The notes under the pieces were generated by a model. That model did not search any database, was not told where the DNA came from, and was given only the letters and a program-made list of their open reading frames with translations. The position numbers and the translations under genes were made by a program. Below are positions 25,631 through 34,201 of a DNA stretch of 64,000 nt, in pieces. The stretch covers positions 143,025 to 207,024 of the forward strand of contig NZ_FODS01000005.1 of the NCBI RefSeq assembly GCF_900110425.1, written 5' to 3'. Every line of letters begins with the position of its first letter. Within the stretch, counting starts at the first letter, position 1. This DNA is from Salinihabitans flavidus (GTDB taxonomy: Bacteria > Pseudomonadota > Alphaproteobacteria > Rhodobacterales > Rhodobacteraceae).

Positions 25631-26536
25631 ATGCTCGATGACAGCAAGCTGATCGAAGCCCATTTCGCCGCCGACGGCCCCGGCGGCGGCATTCTCGCGC
25701 ACGACTTGACCGTGACCTACCGCAACGGTCACACCGCGCTGCGCGACGCCAGCTTCGAGATCCCGCGCGGCACGGTCACCGCGCTGGTGGGCGTCAACGG
25801 GTCGGGCAAATCCACGCTGTTCAAGGCGATCATGGGCTTTCTGCCCACGGCAAAGGGCGACATCCGCCTTTTGGGGCGCAGCGTGAAACAGGCCCTGCGC
25901 GAAAACCTTGTCGCCTATGTTCCGCAGGCCGAAGAGGTGGACTGGTCCTTTCCGGTGCTGGTCGAGGACGTGGTGATGATGGGCCGCTACGGCCACATGG
26001 GATTCCTGCGCCGCCCGCGCGCCGCCGATCACGCGGCGGTGGAGGATGCGCTGGGGCGCGTGAGCATGCTGGAGCACCGTCACCGCCAGATCGGAGAGCT
26101 GTCGGGCGGTCAGCGCAAGCGCGTCTTTCTCGCCCGCGCGCTGGCGCAGGACGGGCAGGTGATCCTGCTCGATGAACCCTTTACCGGCGTGGACGTGAAG
26201 ACCGAGGAACAGATCGTCGCGCTATTGCGCGAGTTGCGCGCCGAGGGCCGGGTGATGCTCGTCTCCACGCACAACCTCGGCTCAGTGCCGGAATTCTGCG
26301 ACCGCACCGTTTTGCTGAAGGGGACGGTTTTGGCCTTTGGCCGGACGGAAACCACCTTCACCCGCGAGAATCTCGTGCGCGCCTTCGGCGGCGTTCTGCG
26401 TCACTTCACCCTTGGCGGATCAGACCTGCACGACGACGACGACGCACGCGAGGTGACGATCCTGACCGACGATGAACGACCCTTCGTGCACTATGGCGAC
26501 AAGACCCGGACCGCCGGACCGGAGGGCGAGGCATGA
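25631..26536 (+). CDS. sitB: manganese/iron ABC transporter ATPase
   Basis: This 301-residue ATPase energises the SitABCD importer. Walker A is GVNGSGKST (near residue 56), the signature is [15 protein letters not shown] and Walker B is [10 protein letters not shown], followed by the switch His in STHNLG. A C-terminal tail of about 50 residues after the core contains an acidic run (LHDDDDARE), a feature outside the usual fold. It starts 3 nt after sitA and overlaps sitC by 4 bp. Confidence 0.92.
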   Translation: MLDDSKLIEAHFAADGPGGGILAHDLTVTYRNGHTALRDASFEIPRGTVTALVGVNGSGKSTLFKAIMGFLPTAKGDIRLLGRSVKQALRENLVAYVPQAEEVDWSFPVLVEDVVMMGRYGHMGFLRRPRAADHAAVEDALGRVSMLEHRHRQIGELSGGQRKRVFLARALAQDGQVILLDEPFTGVDVKTEEQIVALLRELRAEGRVMLVSTHNLGSVPEFCDRTVLLKGTVLAFGRTETTFTRENLVRAFGGVLRHFTLGGSDLHDDDDAREVTILTDDERPFVHYGDKTRTAGPEGEA

Positions 26537-27408
26537 TCTCCACCCTGCTGGAGCCCTTCGCCTATGGCTACATGACCAACGCCATGTGGGTCTCGGCGCT
26601 GGTGGGGGGCGTCTGCGCCTTCCTGTCGGCCTATCTGATGCTCAAGGGCTGGTCGCTCATCGGCGATGCGCTCTCGCATTCGGTGGTGCCGGGTGTGGCC
26701 GGCGCCTATATCCTCGGCCTGCCCTTCGCGCTCGGCGCCTTCATCGCCGGCGGGCTTGCGGCCGGCTCCATGCTGTTCCTCTCGGATCGCAGCGGGCTGA
26801 AGCCGGATGTGATCATCGGGTTGATCTTCACCTCCTTCTTCGGGCTGGGGCTGTTCATGGTCTCGATCAACCCGATGTCTGTCTCGGTGCAGACCATCAC
26901 GATGGGCAATATCCTCGCCATTTCGCCTTCTGACACGCTTCAGCTCGTGCTGATCGGGGTGGTGTCGCTGGTCGTCCTGCTGGCGAAGTGGAAAGATCTC
27001 ATGGTGGTCTTCTTCGACGAAACGCACGCGCGCTCCATCGGGCTGCGCCCGCGCCTGCTCAAGGCGGTGTTCTTCACTCTGCTGTCGGCCTGCGTGGTGG
27101 CCGCGATGCAGACCGTGGGCGCCTTTCTGGTCATTGCCATGGTAGTTACACCCGGGGCGACCGCCTATCTGCTCTTCGACCGCTTTCCCCGGCTTCTGGT
27201 CGCTTCGGTCGTGATCGGTGCGGTCACGAGTTTTGCCGGCGCCTATGCGAGCTTTTTTCTCAACGGCGCGACGGGCGGAATCATCGTCTGCCTGCAAACG
27301 CTGATCTTCCTTGCCGCCTTCGTCTTTGCACCGAAACACGGGCTTCTGGCCGCGCGGCGCAAGGCCGCCGCCGCGCTTCGCGGCACGGGGCAGGGAGGGG
27401 CCGCGTGA
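26533..27408 (+). CDS. sitC: manganese/iron ABC transporter permease 1
   Basis: This 291-residue permease of the ABC-3 family has about eight membrane helices. [21 protein letters not shown] near residues 39-58 is the family hallmark, and [19 protein letters not shown] lies further in. It overlaps the ATPase gene and the second permease gene, so all four products should be made together. SitC and SitD form the heterodimeric channel. Confidence 0.9.
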   Translation: MISTLLEPFAYGYMTNAMWVSALVGGVCAFLSAYLMLKGWSLIGDALSHSVVPGVAGAYILGLPFALGAFIAGGLAAGSMLFLSDRSGLKPDVIIGLIFTSFFGLGLFMVSINPMSVSVQTITMGNILAISPSDTLQLVLIGVVSLVVLLAKWKDLMVVFFDETHARSIGLRPRLLKAVFFTLLSACVVAAMQTVGAFLVIAMVVTPGATAYLLFDRFPRLLVASVVIGAVTSFAGAYASFFLNGATGGIIVCLQTLIFLAAFVFAPKHGLLAARRKAAAALRGTGQGGAA

Positions 27409-28247
27409 TGGAGATCGTGGACAGCCTGCTCATGCCGTTCCGCTTCAGCTTCATGCAGAATGCCTTTTTCATTGCCATGATCGTGTCGGTGCCCACGGCG
27501 CTTCTGTCGTGCTTTCTCGTGCTCAAGGGCTGGGCGCTTATGGGCGACGCGGTAAGCCACGCGGTGCTGCCGGGGATCGTGCTGGCGTATATCCTTGGGT
27601 TACCGCTTCTGATCGGGGCCTTTGCCGCAGGCATGACCTGCGCCGTGGCCACCGGCTATCTGGCCAACAACAGCCGGGTGAAGCAGGATACCGTCATGGG
27701 GGTTGTGTTCTCGGGCATGTTCGCGCTTGGCATCGTGCTCTATGTCTCGATCGAGACCAACGCCCATCTCGATCATATCCTTTTCGGCAACATGCTGGGC
27801 GTGGACGGGCAGGAGATCCTGACCTCGGGGCTGATCGCCGCCGCCGTGTCGCTCGTGCTGCTGGTCAAGTGGCGCGACCTGCTTCTGCATGCCTTCGATC
27901 CGGCGCAGGCGCAGGCCTCGGGGCTGCGGGTGGGCTGGCTGCACTACGGTCTTCTGGCGGCGCTGTCACTGACCATCGTGGCGACGCTGAGCGCGGCGGG
28001 GCTGATCCTGGCCATCGGGCTTCTGATCGCCCCCGGGGCGATCGCCTTTCTGCTGGTGCGCCGTTTCGGCGCGATGCTGATCGTGGCAGTCGGTGTTTGC
28101 ATGGGCGCGATGCTGGCGGGCACCTATGCCAGTTTCTTTCTCGACAGCGCCCCGGCACCCACGATCATCCTGATCCTCACCGCGCTCTTCGTGCTGGCCT
28201 TCCTGCGCCGGCAGATTCTCACCCGCCGCGCCACCTCCGGCGTCTGA
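27408..28247 (+). CDS. sitD: manganese/iron ABC transporter permease 2
   Basis: This 279-residue permease is the second channel subunit. GWALMGDAVSHAVLPGIVLAY mirrors the sitC hallmark and GLILAIGLLIAPGAIAFLL the later helices. The ATG at 27408 overlaps the sitC stop in TGATG, which settles the start although the frame is open far upstream. A GGGAGGGG site precedes it. It is convergent with rlmE across 223 nt of repeat-containing sequence. Confidence 0.9.
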   Translation: MEIVDSLLMPFRFSFMQNAFFIAMIVSVPTALLSCFLVLKGWALMGDAVSHAVLPGIVLAYILGLPLLIGAFAAGMTCAVATGYLANNSRVKQDTVMGVVFSGMFALGIVLYVSIETNAHLDHILFGNMLGVDGQEILTSGLIAAAVSLVLLVKWRDLLLHAFDPAQAQASGLRVGWLHYGLLAALSLTIVATLSAAGLILAIGLLIAPGAIAFLLVRRFGAMLIVAVGVCMGAMLAGTYASFFLDSAPAPTIILILTALFVLAFLRRQILTRRATSGV

Positions 28248-28303
28248 TCGAGCGGAGCGCGCGATGCGCGCGCCTCATGTCTTGCGCTCGGGCCGCGCAG
28301 GCC

Positions 28304-28348
28304 CCGGGGCGCTGCCCCGGACCCCGGAGTACTGTTGCAAAGATGAAG
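28304..28348. repeat. GC-hairpin intergenic repeat, copy 1
   Basis: CCGGGGC-GCT-GCCCCGG (28304-28320) is a strong stem followed by ACCCCGGAGTACTGTTGCAAAGATGAAGG-like sequence. A second copy with the same order (stem, CCGGAGTA, then AAGATGAAGG-like tail) lies at 42214-42261. Both sit between convergent genes, so they may act as bidirectional terminators. Such elements are frequent in Rhodobacteraceae intergenic DNA. Confidence 0.6.
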
Positions 28349-28403
28349 GCCGGAGCGTGCGGCGCGGTCATCATTGCCACCACAGGTGTTTTCCGGTATC
28401 TCG

Positions 28404-28433
28404 ACACCGACGCGATACCGACAAAATACCGAC
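28404..28433 (-). repeat. GTCGGTAT iteron-like array, copy 1 (inverted)
   Basis: On the minus strand GTCGGTAT occurs at 28433-28426 and 28422-28415, with GTCGGTGT at 28411-28404, at an exact 11-bp period. The spacers TTT and CGC are identical to those of the copy at 42103-42143. A degenerate further unit (28437-28444) may exist. It lies between sitD and rlmE, which are convergent. Confidence 0.7.
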
Positions 28434-28470
28434 GTTTTACCAAAACGGGTTTTTCTGTGATTTCAGCGGG

Positions 28471-29181
28471 TTAATCCGGAGTCCCGCGAAACCCGGTCGC
28501 CACCACGAATTTTTCGGAACTGTCGGAACGCGACGCGGGCGGTTTGATGTTCGCGACCTTCTCGAACCGCTGTTTCAGCCGCTTCTGAAGTTCTCCTTCG
28601 GCGCCGCCCGCCAACACCTTGGCCACGAAAGTACCGCCCACCTCAAGAACGTCAAAGGCGAATTCAGCCGCCGCGTCGCAAAGCGAGATGATCCGCAGGT
28701 GATCGGTCTGCTTGTGCCCCGAGGACGAGGCCGCCATGTCCGACATCACGACATCGGCCTTGCCGCCCAGCCAGGCTTTCACCTGATCGTCGGCCCCATC
28801 GTCCATGAAATCGAGCTGGTGGATTTCTGCCCCGGCAATCGGCTCCACTTCCTGCAGGTCAATGCCCAGCACCCGACCGACGCGCTTGCCCTGCTTTTCG
28901 CCCAATGCATTGACGTGCTTGACGGCCACCTGACACCAGCCGCCAGGGGCACACCCCAGATCCACAACCCGCGCACCGGGCACGAGAAAGCGGTATTTTT
29001 CGTCCAGTTCCAGTATCTTGAAGGCTGCACGCCCGCGATAGCCTTCGGTCTGGGCGCGTTTCACATAGGGGTCATTGAGTTGCCGTTGCAGCCAACGAGT
29101 GGAGCTGAGCTTGCGCCCGCGGGCGGTCTTCACCTTCACCTTGAGATCGCGCTGCCCGCGTCCGGATGTATTCTTTGCCAT
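28471..29181 (-). CDS. rlmE: 23S rRNA (U2552-2'-O)-methyltransferase RlmE
   Basis: This 236-residue SAM-dependent enzyme methylates U2552 in the 23S rRNA A-loop during large-subunit assembly. It has the FtsJ motifs: SAM site [15 protein letters not shown] (near residues 73-87), [12 protein letters not shown] (catalytic Asp) and [15 protein letters not shown] (catalytic Lys), with an upstream Lys in [15 protein letters not shown]. The start at 29181 ([13 protein letters not shown]) gives the usual basic N-terminus. It is followed, 5' on the chromosome, by ribosomal protein genes on the same strand. Confidence 0.92.
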   Translation of the reverse strand: MAKNTSGRGQRDLKVKVKTARGRKLSSTRWLQRQLNDPYVKRAQTEGYRGRAAFKILELDEKYRFLVPGARVVDLGCAPGGWCQVAVKHVNALGEKQGKRVGRVLGIDLQEVEPIAGAEIHQLDFMDDGADDQVKAWLGGKADVVMSDMAASSSGHKQTDHLRIISLCDAAAEFAFDVLEVGGTFVAKVLAGGAEGELQKRLKQRFEKVANIKPPASRSDSSEKFVVATGFRGTPD

Positions 29182-29262
29182 CTGTCTCAATCCCTTGTCG
29201 GGCGTCAGTCTAACGGGTTCGCCGCGTGCTCGCCAGTATCGGGGCACGTGCCGGTATCCATG

Positions 29263-29296
29263 AAAAACGCCGCCCCCCGTGGGAGAGCGGCGTTTT
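29263..29296 (-). terminator. intrinsic terminator of rplS-rpmE
   Basis: AAAACGCCGC (29264-29273) and GCGGCGTTTT (29287-29296) form a perfect 10-bp stem. Read on the minus strand it ends in a T-run just after the rpmE stop. Confidence 0.85.
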
Positions 29297-29319
29297 CCGA
29301 AATCATCGGAGGGCCGGTA

Positions 29320-29541
29320 TCAGAATCCCAGGCCCTCGTACTTCTTCTTGAATTTGGAGACGCGACCGCCGGTATCCATCAGTCGCGACGAGCCGCCGGT
29401 CCAGGCCGGATGCGAACTGGGGTCCACGTCGAGTGACAGCATGTCGCCCTCGCTGCCCCAGGTGGAGCGCATCTTGACCACGGTGCCATCGGTCATCTTC
29501 ACGTCGATGAAGTGGTATTCGGGATGGATGTCTTTTTTCAT
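29320..29541 (-). CDS. rpmE: 50S ribosomal protein L31 (zinc-free form)
   Basis: This 73-residue protein matches L31 from its start [12 protein letters not shown] through the [11 protein letters not shown] region to [11 protein letters not shown]. It has no cysteines, so it is the C-minus form that does not bind zinc. It lies 11 nt after rplS and is followed by a strong terminator. Confidence 0.93.
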   Translation of the reverse strand: MKKDIHPEYHFIDVKMTDGTVVKMRSTWGSEGDMLSLDVDPSSHPAWTGGSSRLMDTGGRVSKFKKKYEGLGF

Positions 29542-29552
29542 CAGACCACTCC

Positions 29553-29930
29553 TTACGCTTTTTTCTTGGGCTTGTATGTGTTGTCTTCCGCGATCCGGGC
29601 CGATTTGCCACGGCGATCGCGCAGATAGTAGAGTTTGGCGCGGCGCACCTTGCCCCGGCGCACGACCTCGATCGCGTCGATGTTGGTCGAATAGAGCGGG
29701 AACACCCGTTCCACGCCTTCACCGAAGGAAATCTTGCGCACGGTGAAGCTTCCGGCGACGCCTTCGCCGTTCTTGCGGCTGATGCAGACACCCTCGAAAT
29801 TCTGCACCCGCGTGCGCGAGCCTTCGGTCACTTTGTAGCCGACGCGCACGGTGTCGCCGGCCTTGAAATCTGGAATAGTCTTCCCAAGGTCGGAAATCTG
29901 TTCCGCCTCGAGCTGTGCGATCAGGTCCAT
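29553..29930 (-). CDS. rplS: 50S ribosomal protein L19
   Basis: This 125-residue protein is L19, located at the interface of the two subunits. Typical segments are [42 protein letters not shown] and [23 protein letters not shown] precedes the ATG. The usual rpsP-rimM-trmD neighbours are absent; only rpmE is cotranscribed. The 290 nt upstream to the ppx gene should hold its promoter, but I see no convincing -35/-10 pair there. Confidence 0.95.
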   Translation of the reverse strand: MDLIAQLEAEQISDLGKTIPDFKAGDTVRVGYKVTEGSRTRVQNFEGVCISRKNGEGVAGSFTVRKISFGEGVERVFPLYSTNIDAIEVVRRGKVRRAKLYYLRDRRGKSARIAEDNTYKPKKKA

Positions 29931-30219
29931 CGCAATTCTCCTTTTGCTCGCAGTTTGCCCGCGAAGTTGTGCCGCGCCTCAGAGCTCTTGGTCTTCTTCC
30001 GGGCTTCGATCATGCAATCGGCCCGCCAGAGATCAGGTCACTATTCCTTGGGTCCGCTTCTGCTTTCCCCCTTCGCCGGTGCGATGCAGGCCGAAGAAAA
30101 CCCTGACGCCACAGACGGGGACAACACAAACGCCCGAGTCGGAGAACCGACCGGGATGGGCGCCGTTTATGGCAATTCGCTCCGCTTGACAAGAGGGGCG
30201 GCGGAGATTGGCGGGGCGC

Positions 30220-31332
30220 TCAGAACGGCCCGTCCTCCAGCACGCCATCGGCGCTCATCTGGGCATAGAGCAGCCCCTCTCGCAACCCCCGGTCCGCCAC
30301 AGAGAGCCGGTCGGTCGGCCAGCAGCGCAGAAGTGCCTGAAGGATCGCGCTGCCCGACATGATAAGCGCATGCCGATCCTGCCCGATCCTGGGATCGTGC
30401 TGCCGCCCAACGGGGCCGAGGTCGAGGTAACTTCGGATCACCTTGTCGATTTGCTCCGAACTCATGCGCAGCCCGTCCACTTTGGTCCTGTCATAGCGCC
30501 GCAGATCCAGGTGGCTTGCCGCGACGGTGGTGACCGTGCCGCTGGTACCGATGATCTGAAATCCCTCGCGTTTGGGATCGTTCGCGTAAGGGGCGAATTC
30601 GGCAAGGTTTTCTTCGAAGAACCAGCTCATCAGCGCAAAGCGCGCGGCGTCATCCTCCACGTCGTTGAACTGATCGCGCAGCGTCGCCACACCCAGCGGC
30701 ACGGAGATCCAGTCCACGACGCGCGCGGCGGGAAAGGGGCTTTCGACGGCGGCAAACCCGGTATGCAGCCGCATGATCGCCTTGGGCCGTTCGCGTGGTG
30801 GCACGGTGGACAGATCGATCCAGACCAGTTCCGTGGATCCGCCGCCGATATCGACCACCAGAAGTTGCTCGGTCCGTGTGGAGACCAGCGGCGCGCAGGA
30901 GATAACGGCAAGCCGCGCCTCCTCCTCGGGCTGGATCACCTCAAGACGCAGCCCGGTCTCCCGCTCCACCTGCCGGATGAAATCGCGTGCGTTGCGCGCC
31001 CTGCGGCACGCTTCGGTCGCCACCAGACGCATCCGCTTGACCTTGTGGCGCTTGATTTTCTGCTGGCAGATGCGTAGCGCCTGCACTGTGCGGCGCATGG
31101 AGCCGCGCGAGAGCCTTCCGGTGCCTTCCAATCCGACACCAAGCTGGACCGACTTGGAGAAGCTGTCGATCACATGAAACTGATTGCCCTTCGGCTGGGC
31201 AATCAGCATCCGGCAACTGTTCGTTCCCAAATCCAATGCGGCGTAAAGCTCGCTCGGATCCGGTGGTTTCGGCGCGGGGCTTTCAACCGGAATCGGGAAT
31301 GCTCCCGCACCATCGGGACGCTTGGGCGTCAT
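30220..31332 (-). CDS. ppx: Ppx/GppA-family exopolyphosphatase
   Basis: This 370-residue protein belongs to the Ppx/GppA family of the ASKHA superfamily, which hydrolyses polyphosphate or pppGpp. Visible motifs are ALDLGTNSCRMLIAQP (phosphate 1), the central EEEARLAVISC region and VVDIGGGSTELVWID (phosphate 2). It is shorter than the two-domain E. coli enzymes, as in many alphaproteobacteria. The start at 31332 (MTPKRPDG) has GGAGG upstream. Whether polyphosphate or pppGpp is preferred cannot be told. Confidence 0.85.
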   Translation of the reverse strand: MTPKRPDGAGAFPIPVESPAPKPPDPSELYAALDLGTNSCRMLIAQPKGNQFHVIDSFSKSVQLGVGLEGTGRLSRGSMRRTVQALRICQQKIKRHKVKRMRLVATEACRRARNARDFIRQVERETGLRLEVIQPEEEARLAVISCAPLVSTRTEQLLVVDIGGGSTELVWIDLSTVPPRERPKAIMRLHTGFAAVESPFPAARVVDWISVPLGVATLRDQFNDVEDDAARFALMSWFFEENLAEFAPYANDPKREGFQIIGTSGTVTTVAASHLDLRRYDRTKVDGLRMSSEQIDKVIRSYLDLGPVGRQHDPRIGQDRHALIMSGSAILQALLRCWPTDRLSVADRGLREGLLYAQMSADGVLEDGPF

Positions 31333-31574
31333 CTTGGCACGCCCTCCATTTCGAGTTGTTCTGAACCTAGTGTCTCGCCCGCACAGGTGCAAGCGCCACG
31401 CGCCGTTCATCATCATTATCGGTTTTTTTCACACCCCGCGCTGTGGCCAGCCCGGTAAGTTCGGAATAGACCTGCATCCGGGTCGCGGAACGACGCTCAC
31501 TTGTCGATATTGTGCATGGGCGGCGCGGGCGCGTGCAGTACCAAAGGCCCACCGAAGACGAGGAATCAGACCCC

Positions 31575-31871
31575 ATGCCCGACGTCACCATCGTTTACTG
31601 GCGCGACATCCCGGCCCAGGTCATTGTCGGCAAGGGCCGCCGCGGTGCCAAGAAGCAATTGACCGAACGCTTTGAACAGGCGATTGACCGGGCGGCGATG
31701 AAGGTGGGCGCATCCGGAACGGATGACTACCTGGCCGAATGGCGAAAGGCCGATCCCCATCCCGTAGACGGCGATCCCGCCGAGATTGTCGCGGCCGAGG
31801 CGGCCCGGATCGAGGCGGACTACGATCAGGCGCGACTCAAGGCGCTGATCGCTAATGAAGGCTGGGAATGA
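31575..31871 (+). CDS. small virulence-factor-family protein
   Basis: This 98-residue protein begins MPDVTIVYWRDIPAQVIVGK and continues GRRGAKKQLTERFEQAIDRA, matching the small family named virulence factor in annotation of alphaproteobacteria. No catalytic motif is evident. It lies directly upstream of a methylenetetrahydrofolate reductase-family gene and a pterin-binding methyltransferase gene, a conserved neighbourhood in this group as I recall. A link to C1 or corrinoid metabolism is more likely than virulence. Confidence 0.65.
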   Translation: MPDVTIVYWRDIPAQVIVGKGRRGAKKQLTERFEQAIDRAAMKVGASGTDDYLAEWRKADPHPVDGDPAEIVAAEAARIEADYDQARLKALIANEGWE

Positions 31872-31897
31872 CCCCGAACGCGCTATGGGAGGCCGTG

Positions 31898-32827
31898 ATG
31901 GCTCTGCTGCACTTCAAGAAAAAGACCGAGACCGTCCGCACCACATCTCCGCAGGTGGAGGCGTTCCTTGAGGGTTATTCCATCGAGGTGATGCCTCGCA
32001 CTGCCGAAAAGGTAGAGGATTTCCGCGATCTGCTGCCCGAGGGGACTCGCGTCTATATCGCCCATATCGAGGGCACTCCGATCGAGGAGATGGTTGCCAC
32101 CGCACGCCGGATCGCGCGCGAAGGCTACTCTGTGATGCCGCATTTCCCCGCACGCATCATCAAGGATCGCGCGACGCTGGACAACTGGATCGCCATGTAT
32201 CAGGGCGAGGCAGGCGTCGATCAGGCGTTGGTGCTGGCCGGCGGTGTGACCAACCCGCACGGCGATTTTCACTCCTCCATGCAGCTTCTGGAAACCGGTC
32301 TTTTCGACAAGGCGGGGTTCACGCGCCTGCATGTGGCCGGTCACCCCGAAGGCAACCGCGACATCGATCCCGACGGCTCGGACCGCAACGTGATTGAGGC
32401 ATTGCGCTGGAAACAGCGGTTCAACGAGACGACCGATGCCGAGATGGCGCTGGCCACGCAGTTCGCCTTTGATGCCAAGCCGATCATCGCCTGGGCCGAC
32501 AGCCTGCGTGACGCCGGAATCACATTGCCCATCCATATCGGTATCGCCGGTCCGGCCAAGCTTCAGACGCTGATCAAATTCGCCATCGCCTGCGGTGTCG
32601 GCCCCTCGCTCAAGGTGCTTCAGAAACGCGCGATGGACGTGACCAAGCTGATGCTGCCCTATGAGCCGACCGATGTGATCGCGGAATTGGCCAGCCACAA
32701 GACCGCGACCCCCGATTTCAATATCGAGAAGGTGCATTTCTTCCCGCTTGGCGGTATCAAGACCAATGCCAACTGGGCCATCGAACACGGGGGCGCCTCT
32801 GCCGCGCCCGCCAATGCAACCGCCTGA
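31898..32827 (+). CDS. methylenetetrahydrofolate reductase-family protein
   Basis: This 309-residue TIM-barrel protein resembles MetF-type reductases: YSIEVMPRTAEKVEDF (the SFEFFPPK-like start of the barrel), VYIAHIEGTPIEEMVATARR, VLAGGVTNPHG and PIHIGIAGPAKLQTL. It would make 5-methyl-THF from methylene-THF. GGGAGG at 31887-31892 favours ATG 31898; an ATG at 31868 overlapping the previous stop is the alternative. It lies next to a pterin-binding methyltransferase gene and may replace the frameshifted classical metF at 56372-57269. Confidence 0.75.
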   Translation: MALLHFKKKTETVRTTSPQVEAFLEGYSIEVMPRTAEKVEDFRDLLPEGTRVYIAHIEGTPIEEMVATARRIAREGYSVMPHFPARIIKDRATLDNWIAMYQGEAGVDQALVLAGGVTNPHGDFHSSMQLLETGLFDKAGFTRLHVAGHPEGNRDIDPDGSDRNVIEALRWKQRFNETTDAEMALATQFAFDAKPIIAWADSLRDAGITLPIHIGIAGPAKLQTLIKFAIACGVGPSLKVLQKRAMDVTKLMLPYEPTDVIAELASHKTATPDFNIEKVHFFPLGGIKTNANWAIEHGGASAAPANATA

Positions 32828-32837
32828 AGGATCTCAC

Positions 32838-33899
32838 ATGACACGCACCATCGTCGAATCGAAAACGACAACCGCGATCCTCGGCTTTGATGAGCCCTTT
32901 TGTATCATCGGGGAACGCATTAACCCCACCGGCCGCAAGAAACTCGCCGCCGATCTGGAGGCGGGCGATTTCTCCACCGTTGAGCAGGACGCGCTGGCGC
33001 AGGTCGCGGCAGGGGCCAGTGTGCTCGATATCAACGCAGGCGTGGTCTACAACTCCAACCCCAACCCCAACGAGACAGAGCCGCCGCTCATGACGAAAAT
33101 CGTCGAACTGGTGCAGCGGTTGGTGGATGTGCCGCTGTGCATCGACAGCTCTGTGCCCGGCGCGCTCGAGGCCGGGCTTCAGGCCGCCGAGGGCCGTCCG
33201 CTTCTGAACTCGGTGACGGGAGAGGAAGAGCGGCTTGAGGCGATCCTGCCGCTGGTCAAGAAATACAACGTGCCGGTGGTTGCGATTTCCAACGACGATA
33301 CCGGCATTTCCGAGGACCCCGATGTGCGCTTTGCCGTGGCCAAGCGGATCGTGGAGAGGGCTGCCGACTATGGCATCCCCGCGCATGACATCGTGGTCGA
33401 CCCGCTGGTCATGCCGATTGGCGCGATGTCCACCGCCGGCTTGCAGGTGTTCGCGCTGGTGCGACGGCTGCGCGACGAGTTGGGCGTGAACACCACCTGC
33501 GGGGCCTCCAACATCTCCTTCGGCCTGCCCAACCGCCATGGCATCAACAATGCCTTCCTGCCGATGGCGATGGCGGCGGGCATGACCTCCGCGATCATGA
33601 ACCCCGTCGCGTTGCCGGTGCCCCCCTCAAAGATCGCGGAAAAGAAGGCCGAAGTTGCCGCGCGCGGCATCGTCCTGCCCGAGGACATGGACGACGAAAC
33701 CTTCGTGCAACTCTTCGGTCTTGGCTCCACCAAGCCGCGCCCCGGCTCCGAAATGGAGGCGATCCGCGCCGCCAACCTGCTGACGAACAACGATCCGCAT
33801 GGCGGGGAGTGGATCCGCTACAACAAGGGGCCGCCCAAGGCCGGCGAAGAGGGACGCGGCCGCGCCGGGCGCACTGGAGGTCGCCGCCGCCGCGCCTGA
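32838..33899 (+). CDS. methyl-THF:corrinoid methyltransferase-type (pterin-binding) protein
   Basis: This 353-residue protein has the dihydropteroate synthase-like TIM barrel: CIIGERINPTGRKKLA at the start, ASVLDINAG, LCIDSSVPGALEAGLQA, PVVAISNDDTGI and NTTCGASNISFGLPNRHG. This is the methyl-tetrahydrofolate domain of MetH-type or corrinoid methyltransferases. The barrel stands alone; the tail of about 30 residues is basic (GRAGRTGGRRRRA). In Rhodobacterales the methionine synthase is known to be split into separate proteins, and this is a good candidate for the pterin part. Confidence 0.78.
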   Translation: MTRTIVESKTTTAILGFDEPFCIIGERINPTGRKKLAADLEAGDFSTVEQDALAQVAAGASVLDINAGVVYNSNPNPNETEPPLMTKIVELVQRLVDVPLCIDSSVPGALEAGLQAAEGRPLLNSVTGEEERLEAILPLVKKYNVPVVAISNDDTGISEDPDVRFAVAKRIVERAADYGIPAHDIVVDPLVMPIGAMSTAGLQVFALVRRLRDELGVNTTCGASNISFGLPNRHGINNAFLPMAMAAGMTSAIMNPVALPVPPSKIAEKKAEVAARGIVLPEDMDDETFVQLFGLGSTKPRPGSEMEAIRAANLLTNNDPHGGEWIRYNKGPPKAGEEGRGRAGRTGGRRRRA

Positions 33900-34031
33900 C
33901 GGTCGACGGCGTTTGCCCCAATATGGTTCCAAGCAGACTGGGCCGAAGGCACGCGGGCCGGTCATCAACCGTAGAATGGGGCAGCAGGTGCCGCCCGTCA
34001 GGCTGGGAGTGGTGTAGGCCAGATCTGCATC

Positions 34032-34060
34032 TTGACCCTGCGTGCGCGGCTGCCTATGGT
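34032..34060 (+). promoter_or_regulatory. sigma-70-like promoter of the cysS leader
   Basis: TTGACC (34032-34037), a 17-bp spacer and TATGGT (34055-34060) form a near-consensus promoter. The expected start, 7-8 nt after the -10, is at or next to A34068, the first base of the leader-peptide ATG. No ribosome site precedes that ATG, which fits a leaderless transcript. Confidence 0.65.
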
Positions 34061-34067
34061 CCCGCCC

Positions 34068-34112
34068 ATGAAGAGCGCAGTCACCATCATTATCTGCTGC
34101 ATTCCCGCCTGA
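34068..34112 (+). CDS. cysteine leader peptide MKSAVTIIICCIPA
   Basis: This 14-codon ORF encodes MKSAVTIIICCIPA. Tandem cysteine codons (TGC TGC, 34095-34100) lie four nucleotides before the 5' arm of a terminator hairpin, and the TGA stop (34110-34112) follows that arm directly. The gene downstream is cysS, which charges tRNA-Cys. A ribosome waiting for Cys-tRNA would cover 34104-34109 and prevent the terminator from folding. The ORF appears leaderless. The interpretation is inferred from arrangement; no homology search was possible. Confidence 0.65.
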   Translation: MKSAVTIIICCIPA

Positions 34113-34141
34113 GAGCATCCGGCGGGCCCTTCTTTCTGTTT
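34104..34141 (+). terminator. attenuator terminator before cysS
   Basis: CCCGCC (34104-34109) pairs with GGCGGG (34121-34126) across an 11-nt loop, followed by the T-rich stretch CCTTCTTTCTGTTT. The 3' arm extended by one base (GGCGGGC, 34121-34127) is also complementary to GCCCGCC at 34165-34171, which offers an alternative antiterminator pairing. Both lie between the leader peptide and cysS. Confidence 0.65.
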
Positions 34142-34201
34142 CCAACATGACACGAAGTTGCTAAGCCCGCCGCGGCAAGGGCGCGCGCGCAAGGACGAGT
34201 C

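Noticed and set aside
29955..30362. A 135-codon plus-strand frame upstream of rplS.
   Set aside because: It overlaps the 3' end of ppx on the opposite strand and has no recognisable feature.
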